Assembly: GCF_034377285.1 (NCBI RefSeq)
Contig: NZ_CP139715.1
Span: 2,960,001 to 3,024,000 of the forward strand
Reading direction: 5' to 3'
DNA from: Thalassobaculum sp. OXR-137
GTDB lineage: Bacteria; Pseudomonadota; Alphaproteobacteria; Thalassobaculales; Thalassobaculaceae
Length of the DNA: 64,000 nt
The position numbers and the translations under genes are program-made. Shown here in pieces: positions 36,399 to 45,083 of this stretch; the stretch's first letter is position 1, and each line of letters starts with the position of its first letter. The notes beneath the pieces are model-generated. The model was not told the DNA's origin. It worked only from the letters and a program-made list of their open reading frames with translations, and made no database searches.

Positions 36399-37370
36399 TC
36401 AGCCAGCCTTCAGAACCGAGGCAAGCTTCTCGCGGGCATCGTCGTTCAGCCAGGACGACCAGGTGTCCTTATTGGTCGTCAGGTAATGGACGGCAGCCTC
36501 TTCGGCGGAGGCGTTGTTCTCGTCCATCCAGGCCAGGAGCGCGCTCATGGTGTCGGTCTTGAAGCTGATCTTGCTCATCAGCTCGGCGATCTCCGGCTCC
36601 TTCTCCTTGAAGCTGGTGGTCACCGACGTCAGGACCGGCGCCGCCGGGAAGTCGGACACGCCCGGATTGGCGGTATCCTGGTTCTGGTTGGCGGCGTGCA
36701 CTTCCTTGTCGTACTCGCCCAGGTCGACACGGGTCATGTCGTACTTACCGAGCGGGACAGTCGGACCCCAGTAGTAGCCGAACCAGGGTTCCTCGTTCTC
36801 GTAGGCCGCGGCCATGGAGGTCGCCAGCGTCTCGCCGGAACCGTGGTTGAACACCTCGATGCCGGAGGACTCCAGGTCCAGCGCGCGCACCAGGTTGTCG
36901 CTCACCACGCGGCAGCCCCAGCCGTCCGGGCAGTTGTTGAACTGGCCGCCGACCCATTCCGGGTGCTGCATGATCCCCTCGATGGTCTTCAGCTCGGGGT
37001 GCTTCTCGGCGAGGTAGGTCGGGATCCACCAGCCTTCGACACCGCCCGGCTTCAGGACCTTGGCGGCACGCTCGATCTTGCCCTCGTTCTCGAGACGGGC
37101 ATAGGCGTCGCCGGTCGAGTTGAGCCAAAGCTCGGTGACGATGTCCGGCTCGCCGTTCTCGGCGACCGAGGTCACCGACGGGACGGTGTCGGACGGCACG
37201 ACGGTGACGTCGCAGCCATAGCCCTGCTCCATGATGAACTTCGCCACATTGGTGACAACCGAGGCCGAAGCCCAGTTCATCTCGGTGATCGACACCTCGC
37301 CGCAGTCGGCGTTCGCCGCGGCGGGCACCATGAATGCGCCTGCTGCGAGACCGATAGCCAACTTCCTCAT
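36399..37370 (-). CDS. proX: Glycine betaine/proline ABC transporter substrate-binding protein ProX
   Basis: The protein has 323 residues with a signal peptide (MRKLAIGLAAGAFMVPAAANA, cleavage near ANA-DC). An OpuAC-type type II binding fold is shown by ITEMNWASASVVTNVAKFIM, WLNSTGDAYARL, VEGWWIPTYLAEKHPELKTI, ENEEPWFGYYWGP and a C-terminal WMDENN region. Aromatic residues such as W in EMNW, GWW and FGYYW are expected to form the cage for the quaternary amine. AGGAG lies nine bases before the ATG. It is first in the operon. Two family cysteine pairs (DCGE..YGCD and NNCPDGWGC) are present. Confidence 0.93.
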   Translation of the reverse strand: MRKLAIGLAAGAFMVPAAANADCGEVSITEMNWASASVVTNVAKFIMEQGYGCDVTVVPSDTVPSVTSVAENGEPDIVTELWLNSTGDAYARLENEGKIERAAKVLKPGGVEGWWIPTYLAEKHPELKTIEGIMQHPEWVGGQFNNCPDGWGCRVVSDNLVRALDLESSGIEVFNHGSGETLATSMAAAYENEEPWFGYYWGPTVPLGKYDMTRVDLGEYDKEVHAANQNQDTANPGVSDFPAAPVLTSVTTSFKEKEPEIAELMSKISFKTDTMSALLAWMDENNASAEEAAVHYLTTNKDTWSSWLNDDAREKLASVLKAG

Positions 37371-37865
37371 ATAAATTCTCCTGCACTCTGTTCCGGCCGC
37401 CTAAATGCCCGATGCTGTCCGAGGCGCGTGTCGCGCCGACATCTCAAGCATCCAAGCAGAGACCGTTGGAATCGTCGGGGCGCCGGACCCGGCCGCTGTC
37501 GGACCGGTGGCGCGGGGATGGCCGCCGCACCGTATGTGCAGAGGCCCGAGCAGCCTGCGGGGTCACGGATGAGCCCCAAAGGCATGACGACGCCCGACCG
37601 CCGTCACTGTCTAAACTTTAGGCTCATCGACGCGGTGTCAACCGGCCCTGCCACATTTTTGCCATCGGCGTGGCCGCGGCCGCGGTGTCTCGGGCCCCGC
37701 CGAGGGGGCGGTCGGCAGTCTGGAACCAGGGCGCGCGGGAGCCCGGCGGCCGCATATTAAGGCCGAGTTGCAGTTTTTTGACGAAAATCAATTCTTCGGC
37801 GGCGCAATGGGAGGACACTGCGATACCGGTTTCCGGTGCCGCGCGCCCGTTCGAAGGAGGCTGCC
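37371..37865. other. Intergenic region between divergent proX and CBS-chaperone operons
   Basis: These 495 bases must hold two outward promoters. On the leftward side a short palindrome CTAAACTTTAG (37611-37621) lies about 240 bases before proX. On the rightward side an AT-rich patch (about 37752-37795) precedes the CBS gene. No heat-shock (RpoH) promoter could be identified with confidence and no gene is evident. Confidence 0.45.
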
Positions 37866-38288
37866 ATGCTGCGTCGTATCGTTCCCGATGTCGTCTGCGC
37901 CCAGTCGATCCTGGCTCTGCAGGACCGGGAGCGCGTAGTCCACGCGGCCCGCGCCATGGCCGACCGCCGGGTCGGCTCGGTCCTCGTCATGCACGGCCCG
38001 GCGCTGGTCGGCATCTTCACCGGAACCGACCTGATCGGCCGGGTGGTGGCGAAGGGCCGCAGCCCCGCCAGGACGATGCTGCGCACCGTGATGACACCGT
38101 CGCCCCAGACCGTGGCGCCGGGAGATCTGGCGATCGAGGCGCTGCGGCTGATGCACGCGTCGGGCTTCCGGCATCTGCCGGTCGTGGAGGGAGACGCGGT
38201 GATCGGCATCGTTTCCCGCCGAGACTTTCTCGCCGAAGAGGAGGATGAGATGGAGCGCGAGCGCCGGATCTGGGAACAGGTGCGATGA
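37866..38288 (+). CDS. CBS-domain pair protein
   Basis: The protein has 140 residues from ATG 37866 with AAGGAGG upstream. Two CBS motifs fill it: about 8-65 (VVHAARAMADRRVGSVLVMH, GIFTGTDLIGRVV) and 75-130 (LAIEALRLMHASGFRHLPVV, GIVSRRDFL). The tail DEMERERRIWEQVR is helical and charged. CBS pairs bind adenine nucleotides and act as energy sensors. The stop overlaps the next start as ATGA, so it is made with the DnaJ-like protein. An energy-sensing input to the chaperone unit is a reasonable but untested inference. Confidence 0.88.
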   Translation: MLRRIVPDVVCAQSILALQDRERVVHAARAMADRRVGSVLVMHGPALVGIFTGTDLIGRVVAKGRSPARTMLRTVMTPSPQTVAPGDLAIEALRLMHASGFRHLPVVEGDAVIGIVSRRDFLAEEEDEMERERRIWEQVR

Positions 38289-39202
38289 GCGACGATCCCT
38301 ATGCGGTCCTCGGGGTGCCGAAGACGGCGAGCGACGCGGAGATCCGCAAGGCCTACCGCAAGCTGGCCAAGGAACTGCACCCCGACCTCAATCCCGGCGA
38401 TGCCGGCGCCGAGGAGCGCTTCAAGCGGGTGTCGGCCGCCTACAGCCTGCTCGGCGATGCGGAGAAGCGGGCACGGTTCGACCGCGGCGAGATCGACGCG
38501 TCGGGCATGGAACGCCCCGAGCAGCCGTCCTATCGCCACTACGCCGACAGCGATCCCTCCGGCCGGTACCACAACACCGCCGGCTACGAGGATTTCGCCG
38601 ATATGTCCGACCTGTTCCGCGACCTGTTCGAGCAGGAGCGGCGGCGCTGCGGCGGGCACGGGCGGGGGCACGACGTCCGCTACCATCTGACCGTCGATTT
38701 TCTCGACGCCGTGCGCGGCGCCAAGCGCCGGATCACCATGCCGGACGGCAACGCCCTCGACCTGACGATCCCGGCCGGCACCAAGGACGGCGCCCTCCTG
38801 CGTCTTAGGGGCAAGGGCGGCCCCGGCTTCGGCGGCGGCCCGTCCGGCGATGCGCTGGTCGAGGTCGCGGTGGCGCCGCACCCGGTGTTCGAGCGCCACG
38901 GTGCGGACATCCACATGGACCTGGCGATCACCCTCGACGAGGCGGTGCTGGGCGGCAAGGTCAAGGTGCCGACCCCCACCGGTCGGGTCAACATGACGGT
39001 CCCGAAAGGGACGAGTTCCGGGCATATCCTGCGCCTGAAGGGCAAGGGCGTGGCGGCGCCGGGGACGCCGCCCGGCGACCAGCTCGTCCGGCTGACGGTC
39101 GTGCTGCCGAAGCAGATCGATCCGGAACTGGAGGCGTTCATGCGGGACTGGCGCACGCGCCATGCCTATGACCCGCGGTCCGGCAAGGGGAGGGCGGCAT
39201 GA
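38285..39202 (+). CDS. cbpA: DnaJ-like co-chaperone CbpA (class B J-protein)
   Basis: The protein has 305 residues: J-domain at 4-68 with HPD at 32-34, a linker of about 60 residues that is polar rather than Gly/Phe-rich, and two C-terminal beta domains (about 128-290; GRGHDVRYHLTVDFLDAVRG, AGTKDGALLRLRGKG, GTSSGHILRLKGKG). The DnaJ zinc finger is absent, which with the next gene (CbpM) identifies CbpA. It stimulates DnaK and binds clients in the cytosol. It is coupled to both neighbours by ATGA overlaps. Confidence 0.93.
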   Translation: MSDDPYAVLGVPKTASDAEIRKAYRKLAKELHPDLNPGDAGAEERFKRVSAAYSLLGDAEKRARFDRGEIDASGMERPEQPSYRHYADSDPSGRYHNTAGYEDFADMSDLFRDLFEQERRRCGGHGRGHDVRYHLTVDFLDAVRGAKRRITMPDGNALDLTIPAGTKDGALLRLRGKGGPGFGGGPSGDALVEVAVAPHPVFERHGADIHMDLAITLDEAVLGGKVKVPTPTGRVNMTVPKGTSSGHILRLKGKGVAAPGTPPGDQLVRLTVVLPKQIDPELEAFMRDWRTRHAYDPRSGKGRAA

Positions 39203-39522
39203 GCCTGAGCGAACATGATGTCGTGGCCCAGGTCGGCCGGATCAGCGTGCGGCGGCTGCGGCTATGGGTGCGCCGGGGCTGGGTGGCGCCGTCGATGGGA
39301 TCGGAGGGGCCGGTCTTCGACGCGCTCGACGTGGCCCGGGTGACCCTGCTGTGCCAGCTCAAGGACGATTGCGGGTTGAGCGACGACGCGCTGCCCTTGG
39401 TGCTGTCCCTGATGGATCAGCTCTATGGCACCCGGCGCGAGCTCAAGCTGCTGCTCGACGCCGTCGACCGGCTGCCGGAAGACATGCGGCAGGCCGTGCA
39501 CCGAGTTCATCGCCGCCGGTAG
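39199..39522 (+). CDS. cbpM: Chaperone modulator CbpM
   Basis: This is a 107-residue MerR-like helical protein: HDVVAQVGRISVRRLRLWVR, GWVAP, GPVFDALDVARVTLLCQLKD, DALPLVLSLMDQLYGTRREL. CbpM binds the J-domain of CbpA and blocks its activity. The start overlaps the cbpA stop (ATGA). Placement after cbpA is the usual arrangement. Length is near the normal 100-110. Confidence 0.9.
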   Translation: MSLSEHDVVAQVGRISVRRLRLWVRRGWVAPSMGSEGPVFDALDVARVTLLCQLKDDCGLSDDALPLVLSLMDQLYGTRRELKLLLDAVDRLPEDMRQAVHRVHRRR

Positions 39523-39578
39523 GGTCCGGCGCCGCGTCGATCCAGGCCTCGTAACCCGAATCGACGCGGACGGGACCG

Positions 39579-40451
39579 TCACCGGGCGGTGCGGAACGGC
39601 TGGCCGGCGATATCGAAATAGCGGTGGGCCTCGCCGCGGGCCCAGTTGCGCAGGTCGATGTTCAGCATGTCCTGGGGCTCGACCTTCTCGACGGTGTAGC
39701 GGTCGCCGTCGAAGCGGAAATCCAGGAAGCCGACCCAGGGCTCGCCGCCCCAGGCCGCCGAGCGCGGCCCGCTCGACATGAAGGCGGTGCCCGGCGCCCA
39801 GATGAACTCGATGTCGTGGAACCGCATCCGCTTGTCGCGGTGCAGGTGCCCGCTCGCCATGAACCGCACCGAGCCCGCCCCGGTGCAGATGTCGAGCAGA
39901 CGCTTGCGGGCGGCCGGGCGCAGGGTGCCGGTCGTGGCCTCGTCGGTTTCCGCCGGGTCGTGGGCGAAGGGAGGAACATGCAGGAAGACGCCGACCGGCC
40001 GGTCGTGTCCGGTCAGGGCGTCGGTCAGCATCGCCTCCTGCTCCGCCTCGGCGTCCTGGCCGCTTTCGAAGAGGAAGGGATTCAGGCCGACGAAGCGCCA
40101 GTCGCCATGGTCCAAGGACCAGAAATCGGCGCCGAAGCTGTCGATCCAGGCGTCGCGCCGACCGGGGGTCATGAGCTGGCGCATGGACACGGTGGCCGGC
40201 GAGTAGCCGACATCGTGGTTGCCCGGCACCGTGCGGATCACCGGGGCCGACAAGCGGGCGATCTGCTCGGCACCGAAGGTCAGGTCGTCGGCCACGTCGG
40301 GGCCGTTGAACGTGACGTCGCCGCAGATCAGCGCGATATCCGGGCTGAGCGCGTTGGCCGCCTCCAGGGCGACCTCCCAGTTGTGAAAGAAGAACGGGTG
40401 CGTCCGGCTGACATGGGTGTCGGACAGCATCACGAGACGAAAGCTCGACAT
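39579..40451 (-). CDS. Cytosolic metallophosphoesterase (calcineurin-like)
   Basis: The protein has 290 residues and no signal peptide. Metal motifs are in order: SDTHVSR (D11, H13), ICGDVTFNGP (about 44), VPGNHDVG (about 76), a histidine in FLHVPPF and SGHLHRDKRM near 205. This is the class III cyclic-nucleotide-phosphodiesterase-like (CpdA-related) branch. It follows a dpp-type binding-protein gene on the same strand after an 84-base gap with a strong hairpin. It may dephosphorylate or cleave a phosphodiester in whatever the transporter brings in; the substrate is unknown. Confidence 0.82.
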   Translation of the reverse strand: MSSFRLVMLSDTHVSRTHPFFFHNWEVALEAANALSPDIALICGDVTFNGPDVADDLTFGAEQIARLSAPVIRTVPGNHDVGYSPATVSMRQLMTPGRRDAWIDSFGADFWSLDHGDWRFVGLNPFLFESGQDAEAEQEAMLTDALTGHDRPVGVFLHVPPFAHDPAETDEATTGTLRPAARKRLLDICTGAGSVRFMASGHLHRDKRMRFHDIEFIWAPGTAFMSSGPRSAAWGGEPWVGFLDFRFDGDRYTVEKVEPQDMLNIDLRNWARGEAHRYFDIAGQPFRTAR

Positions 40452-40495
40452 GGCTTTGACCTTGATCGGAGAAGGGGAGGGGGATGTCAGGGGGG

Positions 40496-40523
40496 CGCGG
40501 TCCGGCGGCAGGGCCGGACCGCG
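40496..40523 (-). terminator. 11-bp GC-rich stem after the binding-protein gene
   Basis: CGCGGTCCGGC and GCCGGACCGCG flank a 6-base loop just downstream of the binding-protein stop at 40536. There is no T-tract; it may stabilise the upstream mRNA or reduce read-through into the phosphoesterase gene. Confidence 0.5.
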
Positions 40524-40535
40524 TCGAGGGGTCGG

Positions 40536-42122
40536 TCAGTGGCCGGGGAAGGACACGTTGTAGTCGCGGAAATCCATCCAATACATGCCGTAGTTCTGCC
40601 ACTTGAGGTCGTCGCGGACGCCGTAGATCTCGACCGGGCGGTAGAGCAGCATGGCGGGCACTTCCTCCTCCCAGATCTCGACCATCTCGGCGAAGGCGGC
40701 CTTGCGTTCCTCGGGCACGAGGCTGGATTCCAGCACCTTGCCCAGGTCGAGGAAGCGCTGGGGCGGCGCCCACATCTGCTGGCGGCGGTGCGGTCCCTGC
40801 TCGGCGCCCCAATAGGCCCACATGGGTGCTGCCGGGTCCGGGAAGTTGAAGTTGGCGGAGATCGGGAAGGCGTCCCACTGGGTGCGCGGGTTCATCTGCG
40901 CCCAGTTCTCCTGGATCGACAGCTCGACGTTCAGACCAGCCTCGGTCCACATCTGCTGCATCACCTGGACCGCCTGATCCATGTTGACGTAGTAGCCGCC
41001 TACCATGGCCAGCTTGATCGGGCTGCCGTCGTAGCCGGCCTGCTTCAGCAGATCCCGGGCCTTGGCGACGTCGTAGGGCCTCGGGTTCTGAGGGACATGG
41101 TACTGGCCGTATTCCGGGAAGCTGAAGCCCTCGGGCACGTAGGTCAGTCCGTTCCACAGCCGCTTGGCGATCAGCGCCCGGTCGGTTGCGTGGACGATCG
41201 CCTGACGGATCAGCTTGTTGGTGGTCTGCGCCGTCGCCGGATCCTTGCGCTTGTCGGTCGTGAACATGATGAGCTGGACGTTCTCCAGCAGCGAGGCCTG
41301 GGTGTGGAAGCCGTCTTCGCGGTCGACCAGTTCGGCCTGCTGCGGCGGGATCGAGGTGACGATGTCGAACTCCCCGGTGATCAGTCCGGCGATCCGGGCC
41401 GAGATCTCCGGCACCGCCTTGTAGGTTATGGTCGACAGCGGCGGACGGCCGCCCCAGTAGGCGTCGAACGCCTTGAGGACAATGGTGTCCTCGGACTTCT
41501 CGGCGATGTAGTACGGGCCGGTGCCGATCGGATCGGCGGCGAAGGCCGGGTGGCCCAGCTTGGTGTAGACGGCCTTGGGCACGACCTTGCCGATACGGGT
41601 GGCCAGCCGGTGCTCGAAGGCCGCGTCTGGGCCGTCGGTCTCCACCACCACCGTGTCGGCATCGACGGCTTCGGCGCGGATGATCGGCTCGCCGAGCCCG
41701 AACGGCCGGATCTTGCGGCGTTCCGGCGACAGGGTGAAGGCGACGTCCTCGGCCGTCATCTCCGAGCCGTCGTGGAACTTCACCCCGTGGCGGATCTTGA
41801 TCTCCCACAGGGTCGGCGCCGTGCGCGTCCAGGACACCGCCAGCCCGGGGACCAGGTCGGTCCCGGTGCCGTCCGGCTTGGACAGCCAGTCGCGCTTGAT
41901 CACGTTGTCGTAGAGGTTGTGGACGATCCGCGAGGCGTAGTTGGACGCGTCATAGGCGCCGTAGCTGCCGCGGTTGATGTTCGGCATGGCGATGGTGAGC
42001 GACGGCCGGTCGTCGGCCAGCGCGTCCGAGGCGGCGACGAGCGGGGCGGGGGCAAGTACGGCCGCCAGGGCTACGGCCAGGCGCAGCGCCGGTTTCGGCA
42101 GCCGGATCTTGGGGAATCTCAT
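40536..42122 (-). CDS. ABC transporter substrate-binding protein, family 5 (peptide/opine/nickel type)
   Basis: The protein has 528 residues with a signal peptide (about 1-32, KPALRLAVALAAVLAPAPL). The family-5 fold is shown by LVPGLAVSWTRTAPTLWEIK, IRHGVKFHDGSEMTAEDVAF, GTGPYYIAEKSEDTIVLKAF and PFGLGEPIIRAEAVDADTVV. It has no lipobox, so it is a soluble periplasmic protein. It resembles the next protein (42194-43780) throughout, so the two are duplicated binding proteins, probably with different ligands for the divergent permease set at 44104-48084. It is preceded by a terminator at 42144-42177. Confidence 0.9.
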   Translation of the reverse strand: MRFPKIRLPKPALRLAVALAAVLAPAPLVAASDALADDRPSLTIAMPNINRGSYGAYDASNYASRIVHNLYDNVIKRDWLSKPDGTGTDLVPGLAVSWTRTAPTLWEIKIRHGVKFHDGSEMTAEDVAFTLSPERRKIRPFGLGEPIIRAEAVDADTVVVETDGPDAAFEHRLATRIGKVVPKAVYTKLGHPAFAADPIGTGPYYIAEKSEDTIVLKAFDAYWGGRPPLSTITYKAVPEISARIAGLITGEFDIVTSIPPQQAELVDREDGFHTQASLLENVQLIMFTTDKRKDPATAQTTNKLIRQAIVHATDRALIAKRLWNGLTYVPEGFSFPEYGQYHVPQNPRPYDVAKARDLLKQAGYDGSPIKLAMVGGYYVNMDQAVQVMQQMWTEAGLNVELSIQENWAQMNPRTQWDAFPISANFNFPDPAAPMWAYWGAEQGPHRRQQMWAPPQRFLDLGKVLESSLVPEERKAAFAEMVEIWEEEVPAMLLYRPVEIYGVRDDLKWQNYGMYWMDFRDYNVSFPGH

Positions 42123-42143
42123 GGGTCGGTGCTCCGCAGGGGC

Positions 42144-42177
42144 AAAAGAAAAGGCTGCGCCCGCGAGGGGCGCAGCC
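42144..42177 (-). terminator. Rho-independent terminator between the two binding-protein genes
   Basis: Read leftward, GGCTGCGCCC and GGGCGCAGCC form a perfect 10-bp stem with a 5-base loop, followed by TTTTCTTTT. It lies 17 bases after the first binding-protein stop. Transcription of the second binding-protein gene then needs read-through or its own promoter. Confidence 0.88.
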
Positions 42178-42193
42178 AGGGGATGGCGGCGGA

Positions 42194-43780
42194 TCAGCTA
42201 CCGCTTTTGACCGAGAAGTTGTTCGCCCGGAAATCCATCCAGTAGAAGCTGTAGGGCGTCCACTTGATGTCCTTGCGCACGCCGTAGATCTCCAGCGGGC
42301 GGTACATGATGATGGCCGGGTTATCGCGCTGCCAGATGTCGAGGCCTTCTTTGAAGGCGGCGATCCGGGTGTCCTCGTCGAGGGTGTGCTCCAGGGTGTT
42401 GCCGACCCGCTTGTAGTCGTCGCTGACGGCGACCAGCTTGTTGCTGGCGTAGGTGGCCGACGGCTCGCCGAAGCGCCACCAGAACGGGGTCAGCGGGTCC
42501 GGAATGCGGATGTTGGAGGAGTTCAGCCACAGATCCTGCCAGCCATAGGGCCGCATCTGGGACCAGTTCTCCACGAATTGCAGGCGGACGTTCAGGCCGA
42601 CCTGCTGCCACATCTGCATCATGACCTGCACGGCGCGGTCGCCGTTCACGTAGTAGCCGGCGGTGACGGCGACGACGATCTCCTTGCCGTCGTAGCCGGC
42701 CTCCTTCAGCAGCGCCTTGGCCTGCTCCGGGTCGTAGGGCAGGGGCTTGCGACCGGCGTCGAACAGCTTGCCGTACATCTCCCAGTTCGGACCGGCCGGC
42801 ACCTTGGCCATGCCGTTCCACAGCCGGTCGGCGATCTTCTGCCGGTCGACCGCCAGGATCATCGCCTTGCGCACGCGCGGATCATGCACCGCGGACTTCC
42901 GGTCACAGGCCTGGTTCTCCTGGCCGCAGCCAGTCATGAAGGTGAGGTGGTGCATGTTCTCCACCTCGATCGTCCGGGTCTCGTAATTCGCCTCCCGGTC
43001 GATCAGCTCGGCCTGGTCCGGCGGCACCGAGGTGATGATGTCGTACTCGCCGGTGACCAGACCGGCGATGCGGGCGGAGGTCTCCGGCACCGCCTTGAAG
43101 GTGATGCGCTTCAGCGGCGGCTTGTCGCCCCAGTAGTCGTCGAACGCCTCCAGGACGATCTCCTCGTCGGCGGCCATGCGGACCCACTTGTAGGGGCCGG
43201 TGCCGATCGGCGCGGCGGCGAATCCTTCCGGGCCGAGCTCGCGGTATTCCTTGGCCGGGATCACATGGCCGATCACATGGGCCAGTCGGTGCAGGAAGAC
43301 CGGGTCGGGATATTTGGTCTTCACCCGGATCGTCTCGGGATCGACGATCTCGACACCGGCGATGCTGGAACCCAGGGAGTGCGGCTCCAGGGCCTTCTCG
43401 CCCCACAGGCGCTCCTCGGAGATGGTGAAGGCCACGTCCTCGGCGGTCATCGGACGGCCATTGTGGAACTTCACGCCCTGGCGGACCTTGAACTCCCACT
43501 CGGTGTCGGAGATCCGATCCCACTTAGTGAGGAGGCCGGCAACGATCTCCGTGCCGTCATTGCCGTTCGGGCCGTTGAGCCAGTCGCGGTTCAGCAGGCC
43601 GTCCATCACGGACTTGATGACCCGGCTGTCGAAGTTCGATTCCGCGATCGCCGGGTGGGCGCGCTGCATCGCCGCCATGGCGATGACGAGCTCCGGGCGG
43701 TCGTCGGCACGGGTGGCCATGGGCATTGCCGTGAGCGCGACGGCGCCCGCCAGCAATCCTGCGAATAGTTGCTTTCTCAT
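42194..43780 (-). CDS. ABC transporter substrate-binding protein, family 5 (paralogue)
   Basis: The protein has 528 residues from ATG 43780 (MRKQLFAGLLAGAVALTAMP, AAGGTGAG upstream). The reading frame can be opened to 43972 but the added part is not protein-like. The mature protein shows LLTKWDRISDTEWEFKVRQG, GVKFHNGRPMTAEDVAFTIS, GTGPYKWVRMAADEEIVLEA and a C-terminal region matching the neighbour. The region TGCGQENQACDRKS carries three cysteines absent from the paralogue, possibly a disulfide-bound loop. It diverges from the permease gene at 44104 and is the promoter-proximal binding protein of the locus. Confidence 0.9.
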   Translation of the reverse strand: MRKQLFAGLLAGAVALTAMPMATRADDRPELVIAMAAMQRAHPAIAESNFDSRVIKSVMDGLLNRDWLNGPNGNDGTEIVAGLLTKWDRISDTEWEFKVRQGVKFHNGRPMTAEDVAFTISEERLWGEKALEPHSLGSSIAGVEIVDPETIRVKTKYPDPVFLHRLAHVIGHVIPAKEYRELGPEGFAAAPIGTGPYKWVRMAADEEIVLEAFDDYWGDKPPLKRITFKAVPETSARIAGLVTGEYDIITSVPPDQAELIDREANYETRTIEVENMHHLTFMTGCGQENQACDRKSAVHDPRVRKAMILAVDRQKIADRLWNGMAKVPAGPNWEMYGKLFDAGRKPLPYDPEQAKALLKEAGYDGKEIVVAVTAGYYVNGDRAVQVMMQMWQQVGLNVRLQFVENWSQMRPYGWQDLWLNSSNIRIPDPLTPFWWRFGEPSATYASNKLVAVSDDYKRVGNTLEHTLDEDTRIAAFKEGLDIWQRDNPAIIMYRPLEIYGVRKDIKWTPYSFYWMDFRANNFSVKSGS

Positions 43781-44103
43781 CTCACCTTCTCTCTGCAGGA
43801 CCCTCCGGCGGAGGCGCGGCGGCACGCCTCGGGCACGGGGTCGAATGGGTGCAGGCTTCCGGACCGGGACCGGTCGGAAGCAGCGACCGACAGGCCGCAC
43901 ACGCAAGTCTTCCGCAGTTGCGCGCCGGTAGCGTGACGCCTCGGTGAAGTTTGTGCGGTGTAATGAAGTCAAAATTATTATTCGATTTGATTCAGTAAGT
44001 TCTGTTTTTATGTTTCGACAGAATTTAAAAGGTGAATATAAATTTCATGTCTTTGAAACAATCGTCTCGGTAAGTTTTTATTTCGGAAATACCGCTGCAA
44101 CCG
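43781..44103. promoter_or_regulatory. Divergent promoter region with an AT-rich half
   Basis: This region separates the leftward binding-protein genes from the rightward permease operon. Bases about 43962-44092 are strikingly AT-rich compared with the GC-rich surroundings. They include an inverted repeat TTCTGT (44000-44005) / ACAGAA (44018-44023). Promoters for both directions and a regulator site are expected here, but no regulator gene is adjacent. Confidence 0.5.
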
Positions 44104-45075
44104 ATGGGCCGATACGGTCTGCGCGTCCTGCAGCGGAGTTCCCGAATGTTCATGCTGATATCCGCGAAGGCGCTGCGCGCAGTCGCGACGCTTCTGCTCG
44201 TCGTCACCGCGGTGTTCTTCATCCTGCGCGCCTCGGGAGACCCGACCTACGTCCTGCTGCCGGACGACACCCCGCAACACATCGTCGAAATCTATAAGGA
44301 GCGCTGGGGCATCGACCGGCCGGTCTACGAACAGTACGTGACCTATATCGGCTCGCTGCTTCAGGGCGATTTCGGGGTCAGCTTCTTCGACTTCAAGCCG
44401 GCGATCGATCTGGTGCTCGAGCGCCTGCCCAAGACGCTGCAGCTCGGACTGGTCGCCTATACCGGCGCCGTCGTCTTCGGCGTCACCCTCGGGGTGATCG
44501 CCGCGCTGAACCGGAACACGATCGTCGACCGGCTGGTGATGGTGACGGCCGTGTTCGGCTATTCGATGCCGAACTTCTTCTTCGGGCTGCTGCTGATCAT
44601 CTTCCTGTCGCTGCAGCTCAGATGGCTGCCGCCCTCCGGGTCGGATACCTGGGCCCATATGGTGATGCCGGCGGTGACCCTCGGTCTCGCTGCCGCCGCC
44701 CAGATCGCCCGGTTCACCCGATCCTCCATCCTGGAAGTGATCCGCCAGTCCTATATCCGCACGGCCCGGGCCAAGGGCGCCTCCTACGGTCGCCGCATCC
44801 GCTGGCACGCGCTGCCCAACGCGGCGATCCCGACCGTCACCGTGCTCGGCTTCCAGTTCGGCCTGATGATCGGCGGCACGGTCGTCATCGAGACCGTCTT
44901 CGCCTGGCCCGGCATGGGCCGCCTGTTCTACCAGGCGGTCGGCGCCCGGGACTACGCGGTGGTGCAGACCATCATCCTGCTCATCGCCGCGAGCATCATC
45001 CTGGTCAATCTGGCGGTCGATCTCCTCTACGCGGTGCTCGACCCGCGCGTCCGCATCGCTCCCGAAAAGCTCTGA
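44104..45075 (+). CDS. Dpp/Opp-type ABC permease (DppB-like)
   Basis: This 323-residue protein starts at 44104 or the later ATG 44146. It has six helices; the N-terminal [20 protein letters not shown] and the motif [20 protein letters not shown] (EAA loop) are typical DppB. The end [20 protein letters not shown] is the conserved C-terminal region. It forms the channel with the next gene's product. First in a four-gene operon (B-C-D-F). Confidence 0.92.
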   Translation: MGRYGLRVLQRSSRMFMLISAKALRAVATLLLVVTAVFFILRASGDPTYVLLPDDTPQHIVEIYKERWGIDRPVYEQYVTYIGSLLQGDFGVSFFDFKPAIDLVLERLPKTLQLGLVAYTGAVVFGVTLGVIAALNRNTIVDRLVMVTAVFGYSMPNFFFGLLLIIFLSLQLRWLPPSGSDTWAHMVMPAVTLGLAAAAQIARFTRSSILEVIRQSYIRTARAKGASYGRRIRWHALPNAAIPTVTVLGFQFGLMIGGTVVIETVFAWPGMGRLFYQAVGARDYAVVQTIILLIAASIILVNLAVDLLYAVLDPRVRIAPEKL

Positions 45076-45083
45076 AGGATCCC

